A stretch of 64,000 nt of DNA from Tamlana flava (GCF_041287255.1 NZ_JBGGTX010000003.1:434001-498000); one strand, 5' to 3'. Numbered from the stretch's first letter, positions 35,512-44,777 are shown. Notes: generated by a model from the letters alone, not told the origin. Numbers and translations: made by a program.

Positions 35512-37050
35512 ATGAAAATATTCACCACCCTTATTTTAGCCTTATGTTTATACGGCTGCAGGCAAAACATACAAATCGGCCCCGATTTTAGCCAATTGGA
35601 AACCATTCCAACAAAAGAACAAGTGGGTCATTTGGTATTGCCCGATACCATTGCTAAAGTTTCTACGCCTTTTAACATGCCGGTTTTTGAAAAGCCTAAA
35701 TTCCCAGAAAGACAAATCAATATTTCGGATGAAATAGAGACTCCCTCTGAAATGGTTACCGAAGTCATTCAAAACTCTATTGACCAACTTTCATCTGTTG
35801 GCGGTGGCACGGTAATTATCCCAAAAGGTGACTGGAAAATAGGGCGCATCATTTTAAAAAGCAACATAGACTTACATATTGAAGAGGGTGCCGTTGTGCA
35901 TTTCAGTACCGATGTAAAAGATTATCAACCTGCTGTTTTTAATCGTGTGGAAAGTATTGAAATGATGTCGTTGGGCGCATGTATTTATGCCAACAATCAA
36001 GAAAATATTGCCATAACTGGGAAAGGAAAACTCATCGGCCCGTTTGGTGGCGAAATTAAAGAACGGGCGTACATGCAGCCCATTGAAAGTTTGGTTGATT
36101 TGTCCAAACCTGCTGAGGAACGGATTCACGATGGCTCACAAGAAGATTGGATTTTTCCACCAAAATTCATTTCACCCATCAATTGTAAAAATGTGTACAT
36201 AGAAGGTGTTTCATTGGAAAATACGGCCTTTTGGAACATCGTACCAACCTACTGCGACAATGTAATTATCCGTGGGGTTTATGTGAACTCTTATGGCATT
36301 CCGCGTGGTGATGGCATAGACGTTGAATCCTCAAAAAACGTGTTGATTGAATATTGCACCCTTAACACAGGTGACGATTGTTTTACCATGAAATCTGGCC
36401 GCGGCGAAGACGGGTTAAAAGTAAACAAACCTACCGAAAATGTTGTGGTGCGCTACTGTTTGGCACAAAAAGGACATGGTGGCATTACCTGCGGAAGTGA
36501 AACTGCTGGCGTAATCCGAAATCTATATGTTCACGATTGCGTCTTTGAAGGTACCGTGGTAGGTATTCGATTTAAAACACGCAGACCAAGAGGTGGCGGC
36601 GGAGAGCATTTATATTACGACAGAATACGCATGAACCTTGAAGCTACCTGCATAAAATGGGATATGTTAGGCACACCAGCCTATGTTGGCGAATTGGCCG
36701 AACGTTTACCCGCCAGAGAGGTTAATGCACTCACACCTTTTTACCGTAATATCTCCATGAGCAATCTCATTATTGAAAACGGCACACACTTTTTAAAGGT
36801 TTATGGCATCCCCGAATCGCCATTGACCAATTTAACTATTGATAATGTAAATGCTACATGCGCTAACTTATTAATAATACATGATGCCGAAAACGTTAAC
36901 ATTAAAAACGCCAATATAAAAACACCTGATTCAATTATCGAACTTCTAGGCGCTAAAAACATTTCTTTCAATAAGGTGGTTTTTTATTTAAACAAGGCAG
37001 CCTTACAAAAACCCGATGACGTTTTATTTGAGGATTGCAGCTTCAAATAA
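35512..37050 (+). CDS. Glycoside hydrolase family 28 (polygalacturonase-like) lipoprotein
   Basis: The product is about 512 residues from ATG 35512 (MKIFTTLILALCLYGCRQ), chosen because it gives a clean lipoprotein signal; an upstream ATG at 35500 adds four residues. The parallel beta-helix core carries GH28 catalytic landmarks: GDGIDVESS, LNTGDDCFTMKSG (double aspartate), GHGGITCGSETAG and RFKTRRPRGGG at the usual RIK position. It would hydrolyse galacturonan-type polymers or related uronic-acid glycans on the cell surface. No other pectin genes lie next to it, so it is an isolated catabolic enzyme. Confidence 0.88.
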   Translation: MKIFTTLILALCLYGCRQNIQIGPDFSQLETIPTKEQVGHLVLPDTIAKVSTPFNMPVFEKPKFPERQINISDEIETPSEMVTEVIQNSIDQLSSVGGGTVIIPKGDWKIGRIILKSNIDLHIEEGAVVHFSTDVKDYQPAVFNRVESIEMMSLGACIYANNQENIAITGKGKLIGPFGGEIKERAYMQPIESLVDLSKPAEERIHDGSQEDWIFPPKFISPINCKNVYIEGVSLENTAFWNIVPTYCDNVIIRGVYVNSYGIPRGDGIDVESSKNVLIEYCTLNTGDDCFTMKSGRGEDGLKVNKPTENVVVRYCLAQKGHGGITCGSETAGVIRNLYVHDCVFEGTVVGIRFKTRRPRGGGGEHLYYDRIRMNLEATCIKWDMLGTPAYVGELAERLPAREVNALTPFYRNISMSNLIIENGTHFLKVYGIPESPLTNLTIDNVNATCANLLIIHDAENVNIKNANIKTPDSIIELLGAKNISFNKVVFYLNKAALQKPDDVLFEDCSFK

Positions 37051-37146
37051 AAACGGATTGTCCATTAACAAAGCATGTTGAAAGTCACCAATGTTACTTT
37101 CAAATTAACTGTTTTACAAGATATTTGTGGTTTAATCTATTTGACC

Positions 37147-38139
37147 ATGAAAAAGCTTCTATGTATTGTTCTAGCCATCTTGTTTGTTAGCTGCAATAAC
37201 AAAGAAAAATCGGGAAGTAAAACTACGGCTCAAGACAACAGTCAGCTTCAAACGAAACACCCCGGAAAAAAACTTATGGAAACCTATTGCAATGTTTGCC
37301 ATAACGCCCAAGCACCAGAAGGCAACGGAAGAATTGCGCCTCCAATGATTGCGATAAAAGCACGTTATTTAGATTATTATGACAATAAAGAAAATTTTGT
37401 TAATGCCGTAACAAGTTTCACAAACAATCCTTCCAAAGAAAACGCAAAACTTTTTGGAGCCGTAAGAAGGTTTGGCGTCATGCCAAAACAGATGTTTCCG
37501 GAAGGCACTGTTGAAAAAATTGCCGAATACTTGTACGATTACCAAATTGAAGAACCTACGTGGTTTAAAGACCACATTAAAGGGAAAGGGTTTAAAAATT
37601 ACAACCAAGGCAAAGTGAGTTTGACGCAAACTGAAACCGAAAAAACTTTGGAAGACATCGGTTTGGAATACGCCCTGTCAACCCAAAAAGTCTTGGGCAA
37701 AAACTTAATGGGTACCATACAAAATAAAGGAATACTTGAAGCCTTGGAGTTTTGCAATGTTAAAGCTACGTCCTTGACCGATAGCATGTCTAAATTACAT
37801 CATGCCACGATTGAACGGGTGTCTGAAAAAAACAGAAACCCATACAACAAAGCCAATAATGAAGAACTGAAATACATTAAGCAATTTAAACTTGAAGTGG
37901 CCCAAAATGTTGATGTAAAACCCGTTGTAGTTAAAACCGATGGAAAAGTAAATTTCTATTACCCTATTCTTACCAAGGTCATGTGCTTACAATGCCATGG
38001 AACTGTAAATGACATTCAACCAGAAGTTGCTGAAAAAATTCTAAAACTTTACCCTAAAGATTTGGCAAAAGGCTATACCGAAAAACAAGTTCGAGGGATT
38101 TGGAGCATTGAATTTAATGACCCGAATTCTGTTAATTAA
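37147..38139 (+). CDS. Di-heme c-type cytochrome lipoprotein with DUF3365-like domain
   Basis: The 330-residue product starts at MKKLLCIVLAILFVSCNN (ATG 37147). An upstream ATG at 37075 would add 24 residues that spoil the lipoprotein signal. The first heme site CNVCH is at about 48-52 with a downstream methionine candidate (FGVMPKQMFP). The second CLQCH site is at about 280-284 within a DUF3365-type region, a heme sensor/redox module. The protein is expected on the periplasmic side and to move electrons; the partner is unknown. It precedes another di-heme cytochrome. Confidence 0.78.
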   Translation: MKKLLCIVLAILFVSCNNKEKSGSKTTAQDNSQLQTKHPGKKLMETYCNVCHNAQAPEGNGRIAPPMIAIKARYLDYYDNKENFVNAVTSFTNNPSKENAKLFGAVRRFGVMPKQMFPEGTVEKIAEYLYDYQIEEPTWFKDHIKGKGFKNYNQGKVSLTQTETEKTLEDIGLEYALSTQKVLGKNLMGTIQNKGILEALEFCNVKATSLTDSMSKLHHATIERVSEKNRNPYNKANNEELKYIKQFKLEVAQNVDVKPVVVKTDGKVNFYYPILTKVMCLQCHGTVNDIQPEVAEKILKLYPKDLAKGYTEKQVRGIWSIEFNDPNSVN

Positions 38140-38273
38140 CATAAGCTCTAATGAATTAATCCACTTCATTTTAAATCCACAAACCATCTTCCGTTTGTAT
38201 TTCAAATTTTAAAAATGTACATTTAATCACCTCGAAATCCTGCCGTGCTATCTTGACCCATAAAACGATTAGC

Positions 38274-39233
38274 ATGAAAAAAATTTTAAAGATTTTAGGT
38301 ATTGGCATTGCCGTTATAGTAGGATTCATTGGCATTTTTCTCCTTTACATTGGTTTAACAGATATTCCTTCATACGAAGTCAAACAAGTTAATTTTCATG
38401 CGGAAAGCACACCCGAATCTATTGAACGGGGAAAGAAATTAGCCATGATGCTCTGTGCCAATTGCCATATGAATACCGAAACCAGAAAACTAACGGGCAA
38501 AAGAATGCTTGATGCCCCACCAGAGTTTGGCGAAATATATTCACAAAACATAACACAAGACAAACAATATGGTATTGGTGAATGGACAGATGGTGAATTG
38601 GTTTACCTGTTGCGAACAGGCATTAAAAAAAACGGACAGTACAGTCCGCCATACATGGCTAAATTGCCGACAATGGCCGATGAGGATATTAATGCCATCA
38701 TTTCGTTTTTAAAGTCGGACGATCCTATGGTTGCCGCTACCGCCGTTCCAGATACCCCAACACAACCCTCACTTTTAACAAAACTACTTTGCCGTGTAGC
38801 GTTTAAACCTTTCCCGATGCCAGACAAAGCAATTGAAATGCCAGACGCTAATAATGCTGTTGAATTGGGAAAATATTTGGCACACAATCTCGATTGCTTT
38901 TCTTGTCATTCCTCAGATTTTAAAACCAACAATTATATGGACCCCACTTTAAGCGAAGGTTATTTTGGTGGAGGTAACAAGCCTTTGGATGAGCAAGGTC
39001 GAGTGATGCTGACCCAAAACCTGACGTCCGATAAAGAAACCGGTATTGGAAATTGGGCAAAGGAGGACTTTATAAATGCCGTAAAATATGGATTAAAAAA
39101 AGGTGAAAACGTGCTACGTTACCCTATGGCTCCCTATACGCAACTAACAGATGAAGAGGCAGGTGCCATCTATGAATATCTTCAAACCATACCTCCAATT
39201 AAAAATGACGTAGAGCGGTCTGTTTACAATTAA
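38274..39233 (+). CDS. Membrane-anchored di-heme cytochrome c
   Basis: The 319-residue protein begins at ATG 38274 (MKKILKILGIG, one membrane helix to about residue 29) and has two cytochrome c domains. Heme sites are CANCH at 61-65 and CFSCH at 208-212. Each domain contains an NIT/NLT...GIG-W motif (SQNITQDKQYGIGEWTDGEL and TQNLTSDKETGIGNWAKEDF), as in cytochrome subunits of membrane dehydrogenases. The catalytic subunit is not nearby. It may pair with the DUF3365-like cytochrome gene 134 bp upstream. Confidence 0.82.
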   Translation: MKKILKILGIGIAVIVGFIGIFLLYIGLTDIPSYEVKQVNFHAESTPESIERGKKLAMMLCANCHMNTETRKLTGKRMLDAPPEFGEIYSQNITQDKQYGIGEWTDGELVYLLRTGIKKNGQYSPPYMAKLPTMADEDINAIISFLKSDDPMVAATAVPDTPTQPSLLTKLLCRVAFKPFPMPDKAIEMPDANNAVELGKYLAHNLDCFSCHSSDFKTNNYMDPTLSEGYFGGGNKPLDEQGRVMLTQNLTSDKETGIGNWAKEDFINAVKYGLKKGENVLRYPMAPYTQLTDEEAGAIYEYLQTIPPIKNDVERSVYN

Positions 39234-39244
39234 AATATTTGATT

Positions 39245-39682
39245 ATGAAAAGTTTTATTTTAAATCTGATTTTAGCTTTCACGTTATGTTCCACACTTTC
39301 GGCTCAAGAAAAAACAACAGCTGAAAACCCTGAAAAAAAGTATACCATTGAAAATTGTGTTTCAGAATTTTCCATGGACAAAACCATTGAAACCGAAGTG
39401 GGCTACCAATTTTGGTTTGCCGACAAGGAATTTCTTGATGGACGTACACTAAAAATGAGTGTTGTGGCACCGCATAAAGCTACCCACCCACCGCATAAGC
39501 ATGTTGAGGATGAATTCTTTTTTGTTTTGGAAGGCACTGCCGAATTTTATTTGGATGGCAAAACGAAGACAGCCGGACCCTACAGCAGTTTTTATTGCCC
39601 CTCTTGGTCGGAACATGGTATACGCAATGTGGGTGACACCGAATTGAAATATTTGGTAATCAAAAAATATCAGTTGAAATAA
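39245..39682 (+). CDS. Secreted cupin-domain protein
   Basis: The 145-residue protein has a signal peptide (MKSFILNLILAFTLCSTLSAQ) and a cupin barrel. Metal-ligand candidates are in HPPHKHVEDEFFFVLEGTAEF and SWSEHGIRNVGD, matching the usual two-motif histidine/glutamate pattern. A start at TTG 39239 would only add two residues. Enzymatic function is unknown; a mononuclear metal site is likely. It lies 11 bp after the cytochrome gene, so they are probably co-transcribed. Confidence 0.8.
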   Translation: MKSFILNLILAFTLCSTLSAQEKTTAENPEKKYTIENCVSEFSMDKTIETEVGYQFWFADKEFLDGRTLKMSVVAPHKATHPPHKHVEDEFFFVLEGTAEFYLDGKTKTAGPYSSFYCPSWSEHGIRNVGDTELKYLVIKKYQLK

Positions 39683-39778
39683 CCCATTTTTACGGCTGCC
39701 CCTTCTAAGCTGACCAATATCATTGGATTGTTCTTCATTCCTCAATATCTTTTTGGATTCTTTTAAAAGATTGTTCCA

Positions 39779-40639
39779 ATGGCTTCTGGTGTTACCACAA
39801 ACAAAACGGGCCCAAAAGATGGCAGGAAGGTTTTTCGGAAATTAGGCACATGCTCCCGAACCCTGTTCTTTATGTTGAATAGAGAATTCGGCCATCTTAA
39901 GGATCTTGAAGAACGTGCCTCTGATGCTTTAGCAGGTGGCATTATGCAAAAAGGCCATCAGTGCGGTATGCTTTGGGGAGCTTCGTTGGCTGTTGGCGCC
40001 GAAGCTCATCGAAAATGCAAAAATGAAAATGAAGCCATTTATGTTGCCGTTAAGGCAACGCAAAAAATAATGGCGTCTTTTTCAAAAAGAGAGCACACGA
40101 TAAACTGTAGGGATATTACCCATTGCGACTTTTCCAGCAAATTAAGTATGGCCAAGTACTTTTTTTCTGGCCGGTTTTTACACTGTTTTAACTTAGCGCA
40201 ACAATGGGCTCCAGAAGCTGTCCAATCTGCCGTTGAAGGACTTTCAAATGACAACCACCCACCAAAAGCATGTATAAGTTGTGCCACCGAAGTGGCCAAA
40301 AAAATGGGTGTGAGCCACGAAGAAACCATCATGGTAGCAGGGTTTGCTGGTGGTTTGGGCTTAAGTGGTGCTGCCTGTGGGGCATTGGGTGCTGCCATTT
40401 GGTTAAAGTCGTTAAAGTGGTGTAGAGAAGTTCCCAAAAAAACTTCAATGAGCAACCCGTATTCAAAAAAAACACTGGATGCCTTTTACAAAGCATTTGA
40501 AACTAAAGTTTTATGCTCTAAACTTACTGGCACAACGTTTAAAACCATGCAAGACCACACCAATTATATACAAAATGGTGGCTGCAATGCACTCATTGAG
40601 ATTCTTGCAGAAACACAACCCATAAAACCATTGCAATGA
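39779..40639 (+). CDS. C_GCAxxG_C_C family probable redox-active protein
   Basis: The 286-residue protein resembles the C_GCAxxG_C_C family, which carries spaced cysteines in a helical bundle. Visible are QKGHQCGMLWGASLAVG, ACISCATEVAKKMG, and LGLSGAACGALGAAIWL with KWCREV after it. A redox or metal role is assumed for the family; no reaction is known. It overlaps the next gene (serine hydrolase) by 4 bp, so translation is coupled, and follows the cupin by 96 bp. There is no signal peptide. Confidence 0.72.
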   Translation: MASGVTTNKTGPKDGRKVFRKLGTCSRTLFFMLNREFGHLKDLEERASDALAGGIMQKGHQCGMLWGASLAVGAEAHRKCKNENEAIYVAVKATQKIMASFSKREHTINCRDITHCDFSSKLSMAKYFFSGRFLHCFNLAQQWAPEAVQSAVEGLSNDNHPPKACISCATEVAKKMGVSHEETIMVAGFAGGLGLSGAACGALGAAIWLKSLKWCREVPKKTSMSNPYSKKTLDAFYKAFETKVLCSKLTGTTFKTMQDHTNYIQNGGCNALIEILAETQPIKPLQ

Positions 40640-41799
40640 AAAACCTAATATTCCTGATTTCAATATGTTTTCTAATAAGCTGTAACAATTGCCCTTCGGT
40701 CTATTCGTATCAAGCACCTGAATTTGAAAACCACGGGTTAAACGTTGGCACCTTAAATCAGGCTGGGATAGATTCTCTTAAAATAGCAAACTTGGTTGAT
40801 TGCATTTATGCTGAAAAGTACGGCCAAATTCATTCCGTTTTAATATACAAAGACAGTCTATTGGTACTTGAAAAATATTTTGAAGGACATAAGTTTAAAT
40901 GGGACGGCCCCAATTATTATGGCGAATGGGTTAAATGGAACAAAACCACGCCACACCAAATCATGTCGTGCACCAAAAGTTTTGTTTCTGCCTGCATAGG
41001 CATTGCCATAGACAAAGGGTACATTAAGAGTGTTCATCAATCCATTTTTGATTTTCTTCCGGAGCATCAGCAATACCGCTCCAATGGCAGAGAAAACATT
41101 ACCATTGAACATTTACTTACCATGACATCTGGTTTACAATGGGATGAATGGCATGCGTCACATGCTACATCAGCTAATGATATTGACCGGCTTTATATTG
41201 AATGTTGGGAGAACCCGTTAAACTGTGTTTTTGAACGTCCGTTAGTTGCAAAACCTGGCGAGGAATTCACTTATAATGGTGGCGGTCTGATTGCTTTAGG
41301 TGAAATATTAAAAAATGCCACAGGAATGAATTTAATCGAATTTGGCAAAGCACATCTATTCGAACCTATCGGTATAAACAATATGCAATGGGATACTTTT
41401 CCAAAAGGCGAAGTTGAAGCTGGTGGAGGGCTGCACTTAACGCCACGCGATATGTTAAAGTTTGGCGTGCTGTACCTGAATAACGGGGTGTGGAATGGAG
41501 AACAAATAATAAACGAAAATTGGGTCGAAAAAAGTGCAACAGTATATCTCAACAATTCAGGAATTAAAATACCCATAGAAGACTCTGGCAAAAATGGCTA
41601 TGGCTATACTTGGTGGATTAGCGAAGTGGATGACGGAAACCAAAAAACCCAAATGTATCGGGCAAATGGTTGGGGCGGACAGGTCATCATGGTGCTTCCT
41701 GAAAAAAAAGCTGTTGTGATTTTTACAAGCGGCAATTACAGTTCCAAATCGCGATTATTTAAAATGCTAGAACGGTATATTTTACCGGCGATGCATTGA
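40636..41799 (+). CDS. Beta-lactamase-fold serine hydrolase lipoprotein
   Basis: The 387-residue lipoprotein (LISCNN lipobox near residue 15) has the class C/penicillin-binding layout: SxxK in MSCTKSFVSA (Ser near 115), a YxN-type motif in FTYNGGGLIALGE and a terminal NGWGGQVIMVLP at the KTG-equivalent strand. Members are esterases, peptidases or true beta-lactamases; sequence alone does not show which. It is translationally coupled to the upstream C_GCAxxG_C_C gene. Confidence 0.85.
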   Translation: MKNLIFLISICFLISCNNCPSVYSYQAPEFENHGLNVGTLNQAGIDSLKIANLVDCIYAEKYGQIHSVLIYKDSLLVLEKYFEGHKFKWDGPNYYGEWVKWNKTTPHQIMSCTKSFVSACIGIAIDKGYIKSVHQSIFDFLPEHQQYRSNGRENITIEHLLTMTSGLQWDEWHASHATSANDIDRLYIECWENPLNCVFERPLVAKPGEEFTYNGGGLIALGEILKNATGMNLIEFGKAHLFEPIGINNMQWDTFPKGEVEAGGGLHLTPRDMLKFGVLYLNNGVWNGEQIINENWVEKSATVYLNNSGIKIPIEDSGKNGYGYTWWISEVDDGNQKTQMYRANGWGGQVIMVLPEKKAVVIFTSGNYSSKSRLFKMLERYILPAMH

Positions 41800-41832
41800 A
41801 GAAAAGTGTATAACAATAATTCCAGATGAACG

Positions 41833-42321
41833 ATGAAAAATTATATCGCTAAAAACCTTCTAAGATTTGTCTTGTCCCTTATGGGGTTTATCATCCTTAA
41901 TTCCTGTGGACAAAAAACAATTGATGAACATATTTTAGGAACATGGCACTCTAAAAAGCACAGAATTACGGTGCGCATAAAACCCGATAAATTTAAATTT
42001 TATTCCGACTCCACATTTACAACTTTAACAATCAATGAAGATAAAACTGTTAGCGGACATATTGGTTTGTCTGAAATTAAAAGCGGGAAAATTGGCGCAA
42101 ATTGGTTGCTGTCTCCTGAGACGACAGGCGTTGCGTACACCATAAAATGTAAACTCCATGGAAAAATTTTCGAAAACGACCCTTTAGAAACCAAGGATGT
42201 TCAATTTTGGATAGGCCCAGACTTCTCTGAAAGCGACTGGGAACTGAGATATACCACAAATGGCGCACAATTCCCCATGGCCTTTATCTTTTTCGACAAA
42301 AAGGAATCTGATACAGATTAA
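41833..42321 (+). CDS. Hypothetical lipoprotein
   Basis: The 162-residue protein has a lipoprotein-type start (LLRFVLSLMGFIILNSCGQK, cysteine near 27) and a predicted beta-rich mature part that begins EHILGTWHSKKHRITV, resembling lipocalin-like or lipid-binding small domains found in Bacteroidota. I do not recognise a family. Its last codons (ESDTD and stop) overlap repeat copy B, so the C-terminus is partly encoded by the repeat. That suggests the 3' end was formed by a repeat-mediated event. Confidence 0.6.
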   Translation: MKNYIAKNLLRFVLSLMGFIILNSCGQKTIDEHILGTWHSKKHRITVRIKPDKFKFYSDSTFTTLTINEDKTVSGHIGLSEIKSGKIGANWLLSPETTGVAYTIKCKLHGKIFENDPLETKDVQFWIGPDFSESDWELRYTTNGAQFPMAFIFFDKKESDTD

Positions 42322-42408
42322 ACAGGCCATGACATCATAATTACTTGCTGTTTGTCTTGTCTCTAAATGTTTAAAAATCTAACTTAGCTAATCGACTGAT
42401 ATAAGTCA
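42305..42408. repeat. Dispersed direct repeat, copy B
   Basis: This copy begins with the inverted repeat AATCTG-ATA-CAGATT and continues TAAAC, identical over 19 nt to 43254-43272. It ends with CTAACTTAGC and GACTGATATAAGTCA, matching copies A and C. The middle is diverged but shares TAATTACTTGC. Together with copy C it brackets the DUF6090 gene in direct orientation. Confidence 0.72.
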
Positions 42409-42497
42409 ACTGTTGTGTTCATAGCTATAGGAATTGTTTCAATATTCAAATGACGTATATTGCCATGGTATTCTTCATTATAACCATAAAATAAACC

Positions 42498-43244
42498 ATG
42501 ATAAAATTCTTTAGAAAAATTCGTCAAAATCTCGTTTCGGAAGGAAAAACCATAAAATACCTGAAATATGCTATTGGTGAAATTATTCTAGTTGTTGTCG
42601 GAATACTAATTGCTATTCAGTTAAATACCTGGAAAGAGAACAAAAAGCTCAACGAAATAAGACATCAGTATTATGTACAACTTCTGGATGAACTTAATGA
42701 TAATAAAAACTATATAAATGAAATCATAGAGAAATATAGCCAAAACATCTCTATGTATGATAGTCTTATTCAAAGTCAGAATTCACCCAATTTAACAACA
42801 GAGCAAATCCTTAAAACTTATTACTTAGTAAATTATCGTTATTATAATATTCTTTTTCAAACGGGCACCATTGAATCCCTTCAAAATACAGGTGAAATTA
42901 AATTGATCCCTCTTTCAATTCGTTACAAATTATTAAATTTAAAGCGTACCATGGACAGACGTGTTGTTGTAAATCAAGAGCTTAATCAGGAATTTAAGGA
43001 TAGATCTAGAGCAGCAAATCTAATGGGCGCTTCTGGCCTTAGCCAACTTAACGACAATAAGATTTATTCAAACAAAACAATTTCTGAATATATGAAGGAA
43101 TCTGAAGTGGAAATGATTTTATCATTAAATACTGCCCTATTAATTAAAAGAGAGAATGAAGAAATTACTGTTGTTGCTTGTAATGACTTATTAAAAGAAA
43201 TTGGAAACATTGAAAATCTAATTCATTCCGAACTAAATAAATGA
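42498..43244 (+). CDS. DUF6090 family membrane protein
   Basis: The 248-residue protein opens with a basic segment and one membrane helix with the family signature YAIGEIILVVVGILIAIQLN. A helical C-terminal region, rich in charged residues, follows. DUF6090 proteins are frequent in Flavobacteriaceae, often in multiple copies, and have no known role. The gene is bracketed by direct repeats B and C about 950 bp apart, which makes it look like a cassette. It is transcribed alone. Confidence 0.8.
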   Translation: MIKFFRKIRQNLVSEGKTIKYLKYAIGEIILVVVGILIAIQLNTWKENKKLNEIRHQYYVQLLDELNDNKNYINEIIEKYSQNISMYDSLIQSQNSPNLTTEQILKTYYLVNYRYYNILFQTGTIESLQNTGEIKLIPLSIRYKLLNLKRTMDRRVVVNQELNQEFKDRSRAANLMGASGLSQLNDNKIYSNKTISEYMKESEVEMILSLNTALLIKRENEEITVVACNDLLKEIGNIENLIHSELNK

Positions 43245-43253
43245 AATCAATTA

Positions 43254-43412
43254 AATCTGATACAGATTAAACCAATTAAAAAACAAAGTAATTACTTACA
43301 GTTTAGTTTGATTCTTAACTCATTTAAATCTAATTAAAATCTAACTTCGCTTACTTGTGCTGAACTTGTTTCAGTATCGACTGCTATAAGTCATTAAAAC
43401 GACGCATATCAT
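43254..43412. repeat. Dispersed direct repeat, copy C, interrupted by a hairpin
   Basis: The copy shares AATCTGATACAGATTAAAC (43254-43272) with copy B, CTAACTTCG-TTA (43341-43353) and 28 exact bp (43385-43412) with copy A. Between CTTA and CGACTG it has about 24 extra nt forming a hairpin TGCTGAA-CTTG-TTTCAGTA, which looks like a small inserted repeat. Confidence 0.72.
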
Positions 43413-43414
43413 AA

Positions 43415-43424
43415 CGTTGGCAAT
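43415..43424 (+). repeat. Left inverted repeat bracketing the YwqK-like gene
   Basis: CGTTGGCAAT here is the inverted counterpart, with one mismatch, of ATTGCTAACG at 44690-44699. The two arms enclose the single YwqK-like gene. Confidence 0.45.
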
Positions 43425-43479
43425 AATTTGTTCTATTATTTTTCCTAAATTGAAATTCCTAATCACAATTCATTTTCTA

Positions 43480-44613
43480 ATGAAAAAACTCATGCTGCTT
43501 TTGCTAATATTCCCTTTTCTATTAAATAGCCAAACAGACCAAGTATTGGATACTATAAGCTTTGATGAAGTTGAATGGACAGAAAATTATACGGCACACA
43601 AAAAGGGGTTCGAAGAAGCCTTCACAGGAGTAGTAACATTTGCAGGGGAATTAGATTATCGTAGAGGGATTAGTTGGAGATTGCTGGATAACGGTTACTT
43701 TTCTACTGCAAATTTTGTCAATGGAAAATTTAATGGTCCCTACACTATATGGTATAAAAAGGGTGGTCAGAAAAAATCAGAAATCTCACTTTTAAATGAG
43801 CAGCGAGCAGAGATTACATTAGATGGGCCTAGAACTGAATGGTATGAAAATGGGCAGCTAAAGAGTAAGGGGGCAAATTATTATGGAGATATCCATGGTC
43901 TAAACTTCTCTTGGTATGAAGATGGACAGATGCAGAGTAAAAGAACTTTTGAGCGTGGTAACCCCATTGGTATTCATACATTTTGGCATCAAAATGGACA
44001 TAAGGGATATGAAGTAACATACATAGATAAAGGTGAAATAAAAAAAATTGAATGGGATACTAATGGAATTATAATAAATGAATGGCCTAATCCAGACCAA
44101 GACAGTTATAGATTAAAAGGGTTTTTAGATGAGTTTGTTACCATTTTAAAATCTAGAGATTTTAATAGCCTTGAAAATTTATTTATATCTAAAGAAAAGT
44201 TCTTGATTTATATGGAAACAATGGCCGAATTTTATGAGGATTATGACTATAAAAATGATAAACAACTCAAACAGTTTAAAGAGATTAATAATGAGCAATG
44301 GAAGGAGGAGCTTGTGAATAATTATTTCAAAAGATTGGGTGTAAAAGAATTACTTGACAACGATGTTTTATTTGATGAGTATATTGAAAATGCAGCTATA
44401 AGGGGAATGAAATATGATTATTCCTTAATGTCGGACAACAAGAAAACCATAAAAATTAAATGGCCAGAAACAATTAATTATGATATATCAAACAACGTCG
44501 TTATTTATGCGGATGTAAATATTTTAATTGTATCTAATGAAAAACAATACGAAATGAAATTTTCACCGAGCTACTTTAATGGTAAATGGTATTTTACACC
44601 TCTAGGAAATTGA
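43480..44613 (+). CDS. YwqK/MORN-repeat-like secreted protein
   Basis: The product is about 377 residues from ATG 43480 (MKKLMLLLLIFPFLLNSQ, a signal peptide); an upstream ATG at 43417 adds 21 residues without value. Residues about 80-190 contain four or five MORN/YwqK-type units such as GPYTIWYKKGGQ, GPRTEWYENGQL and FSWYEDGQM. The C-terminal 170 residues are a separate, unrecognised domain. Databases call the repeat family a toxin-antitoxin antitoxin, but no toxin is seen and the signal peptide argues against that role here. The gene is bracketed by inverted repeats. Confidence 0.72.
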   Translation: MKKLMLLLLIFPFLLNSQTDQVLDTISFDEVEWTENYTAHKKGFEEAFTGVVTFAGELDYRRGISWRLLDNGYFSTANFVNGKFNGPYTIWYKKGGQKKSEISLLNEQRAEITLDGPRTEWYENGQLKSKGANYYGDIHGLNFSWYEDGQMQSKRTFERGNPIGIHTFWHQNGHKGYEVTYIDKGEIKKIEWDTNGIIINEWPNPDQDSYRLKGFLDEFVTILKSRDFNSLENLFISKEKFLIYMETMAEFYEDYDYKNDKQLKQFKEINNEQWKEELVNNYFKRLGVKELLDNDVLFDEYIENAAIRGMKYDYSLMSDNKKTIKIKWPETINYDISNNVVIYADVNILIVSNEKQYEMKFSPSYFNGKWYFTPLGN

Positions 44614-44777
44614 GAAACATGAAAAAACTACAACCAACATTCTATAACCGCAATTACGTCGAATTCGACTAAGTCCGAATCCACTCGGAATTGCTAACGC
44701 CAGTGCCAAACCGAAAAGCTTGCATACTTTAACCCGTAACTGACGGTTATACGAGACCGATAAGCGTGACTTCTAAA
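44614..44777. other. Palindrome-rich spacer after the YwqK-like gene
   Basis: This 164-bp spacer is richer in GC than its surroundings and holds TCGAATTCGA (palindrome), TCCGA-ATCCAC-TCGGA, CCGT-AACTG-ACGG and ATTGCTAACG, the right inverted repeat partner of 43415-43424. There is no ORF. It looks like the end of a mobile cassette rather than a simple terminator. Confidence 0.4.

Noticed and set aside
43480..44613. Toxin-antitoxin module
   Set aside because: The repeat family is named for an antitoxin, but this protein has a signal peptide and no partner toxin gene lies beside it.
43415..44699. Integron attC sites around the YwqK-like gene
   Set aside because: RYYYAAC and GTTRRRY core sites do not fit at either end and there is no integrase gene.
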